DNA of 7,738 bases from Eubacteriales bacterium (lineage in GTDB: Bacteria > Bacillota_A > Clostridia > Christensenellales > Aristaeellaceae): positions 1-7,738 of the forward strand of contig JAUMYC010000116.1 of NCBI GenBank assembly GCA_030528845.1. Reading direction: 5' to 3'. The translations under genes were made by a program, and so were the position numbers. The notes below the pieces were generated by a model. The model had not been told where the DNA came from, did not search any database, and saw nothing but the letters and a program-made list of their open reading frames with translations. Shown piece by piece: positions 6,684-7,738 of the stretch (its first letter is position 1; each line of letters starts with the position of its first letter).

Positions 6684-7738
6684 ATGTCTACCCATAAGCA
6701 TATCGACAGAATCTGCCTTGCCGCGCTCGCGTGTTCCTTTGCGCTGATGATCGCGTTTCTCTGCGGCGAAGCGATGGGCGTGGAGCCTGCCGTCTCCGCG
6801 CAGGGCTATGAGCAGAAGCTCTTTGACACCTCCCGCGTGCATACCATCGACATCGTGATGGACGACTGGGACGGCTTTATCGCGGGCTGCGAGGACGAGG
6901 AGTACGCCCCGTGCAGCGTGACGATCGACGGGCATCAATGCGGCGTGGTCGGCATCCGCGCAAAGGGGAACACCTCGCTGCGCTCCGTCTCCTCCATGGA
7001 CAGCGACCGCTACAGCTTCAAGATCGAATTCGATCAATACGACAACGCGCTGAGCTATTTCGGGCTGGACAAGCTCTGCCTGAACAACCTCATTCAGGAT
7101 GCGACCATGATGAAGGATTACATCACCTACCGCATGATGGGCGAATTTGATGCTGCGGCTCCGCTGTGCAGCTATGCCTATATCACCGTCAACGGCGAGG
7201 ACTGGGGCCTGTATCTGGCGGTGGAGAGCATCGAGGAGGCCTTCCTGCGGCGCAATTTCGGCGCGGATTATGGGGAACTGTATAAGCCGGACAGCACGGA
7301 GATGGGCGGCGGACGCGGCAACGGTAAGGATTTTGATATGGAGGATTTCATGGCCGGGAGAGCCGAAGAGCAGCAAGAGCAACCGGCCTCGTTCGAAAGA
7401 GACCGGCAGGGCGGACACGGAGGCGGCATGAGCTCCTCGGCGGCGCTGCTGCGCTATATCGACGACGAACCGGAGAGCTATTCCGAGATCTTCTCCAGCG
7501 CGAAGACGGAGATCACTTCCGAGGATCAGGAGCGACTCATCGGCGCGCTGCGTTCGCTCGGCGCGGGCGAGGCGCTGGAGGAAACACTGGATATCGACGC
7601 GGTGCTGCGCTATTTTGTGGTGCATAATTTCGTCGTGAACGGCGACAGCTACACCGGCAGCATGATCCATAATTACTATCTGTACGAGGAGGACGGGCGG
7701 CTGTCCATGCTCCCGTGGGATTACAACCTCGCCTTCGG
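6684..7738 (+). CDS. CotH-family atypical kinase-like surface protein (C-terminus beyond window)
   Basis: 351 complete codons are visible, with no stop before the edge. Residues about 9-28 form a signal or anchor helix. The CotH domain follows: VHTIDIVMDDWDGF (about 52-65), GIRAKGNTSLR (90-100), RYSFKIEFDQY (109-119), LCLNNLIQDATMMKDYITYRM (about 132-152), YITVNGEDWGLYLAVESIEE (about 166-185) and the C-terminal VVNGDSYTG (Asp321), HNYYLYEEDGRLSMLPWDYNLAFG (329-352; Asn330, Asp346). CotH proteins are atypical kinases. B. subtilis CotH phosphorylates spore-coat proteins and needs two aspartates; Asp321 and Asp346 are the likely equivalents. A Gly/acidic/Gln-rich insertion (about 210-250) interrupts the domain. 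The start is ATG 6684 with AGGAGG six bases upstream; that ribosome site overlaps the DUF4956 stop, so translation is probably coupled. The substrate is unknown, and a sporulation role is not implied. Confidence 0.92.
   Translation, partial: MSTHKHIDRICLAALACSFALMIAFLCGEAMGVEPAVSAQGYEQKLFDTSRVHTIDIVMDDWDGFIAGCEDEEYAPCSVTIDGHQCGVVGIRAKGNTSLRSVSSMDSDRYSFKIEFDQYDNALSYFGLDKLCLNNLIQDATMMKDYITYRMMGEFDAAAPLCSYAYITVNGEDWGLYLAVESIEEAFLRRNFGADYGELYKPDSTEMGGGRGNGKDFDMEDFMAGRAEEQQEQPASFERDRQGGHGGGMSSSAALLRYIDDEPESYSEIFSSAKTEITSEDQERLIGALRSLGAGEALEETLDIDAVLRYFVVHNFVVNGDSYTGSMIHNYYLYEEDGRLSMLPWDYNLAF

Noticed and set aside
6600..7670. A 356-codon minus-strand open frame
   Set aside because: It is antisense to the CotH gene, with a His/Ala/Arg-rich composition typical of a shadow frame.

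Overview
The window comes from a GC-rich bacterium. Strong AGGAGG-type ribosome sites, the Gram-positive style of secreted repeat protein, and the pairing of VTC-domain, DUF4956 and CotH genes suggest Bacillota, class Clostridia (for example a Christensenellales- or Oscillospirales-like gut lineage). This is inferred from gene content and codon bias, not from a marker gene. No RNA gene, CRISPR array or mobile element was seen.

The layout is divergent. On the minus strand, from the middle leftwards, there is an OmpR/PhoB-type response regulator (4429-5103), a histidine kinase overlapping it by 4 bp (3176-4432), and a rho-independent terminator (about 3160-3195). A separate near-consensus sigma-A promoter (3076-3104) follows, then a very large secreted repeat protein (1-3003) that runs off the left edge without a stop. 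On the plus strand, from about 5241 rightwards, lies a tight operon: a VTC-type polyphosphate polymerase-like protein (5298-5969), a DUF4956 membrane protein (6002-6673) and a CotH-family kinase-like protein (6684 to beyond the right edge). Both edge genes lack a stop codon in the window. They account for the first 3003 bases and the last 1055 bases.

The most interesting part is the roughly 190 bp between the divergent units. Four TTCAG/TTTAC-type boxes on the plus strand lie in exact 11-bp register (starts 5181, 5192, 5214, 5225; one register position is skipped). The last box ends 10 bp before a -10 hexamer, TACAAT. On the minus strand, facing the two-component genes, two TTCAG boxes are also 11 bp apart, and the second is again 10 bp before a -10-like TACTAT. 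This is the geometry known for PhoB/PhoP-family regulators. It suggests that the regulator encoded here controls both its own operon and the VTC-DUF4956-CotH operon.

Working model (inference): the sensor kinase detects an envelope or phosphate-related signal. Its regulator then switches on a membrane module made of a triphosphate-tunnel polymerase-like enzyme, a multi-pass partner and an exported atypical kinase. The adjacent surface protein has a conventional promoter without such boxes, so it is probably a neighbour and not a member of the same regulon.
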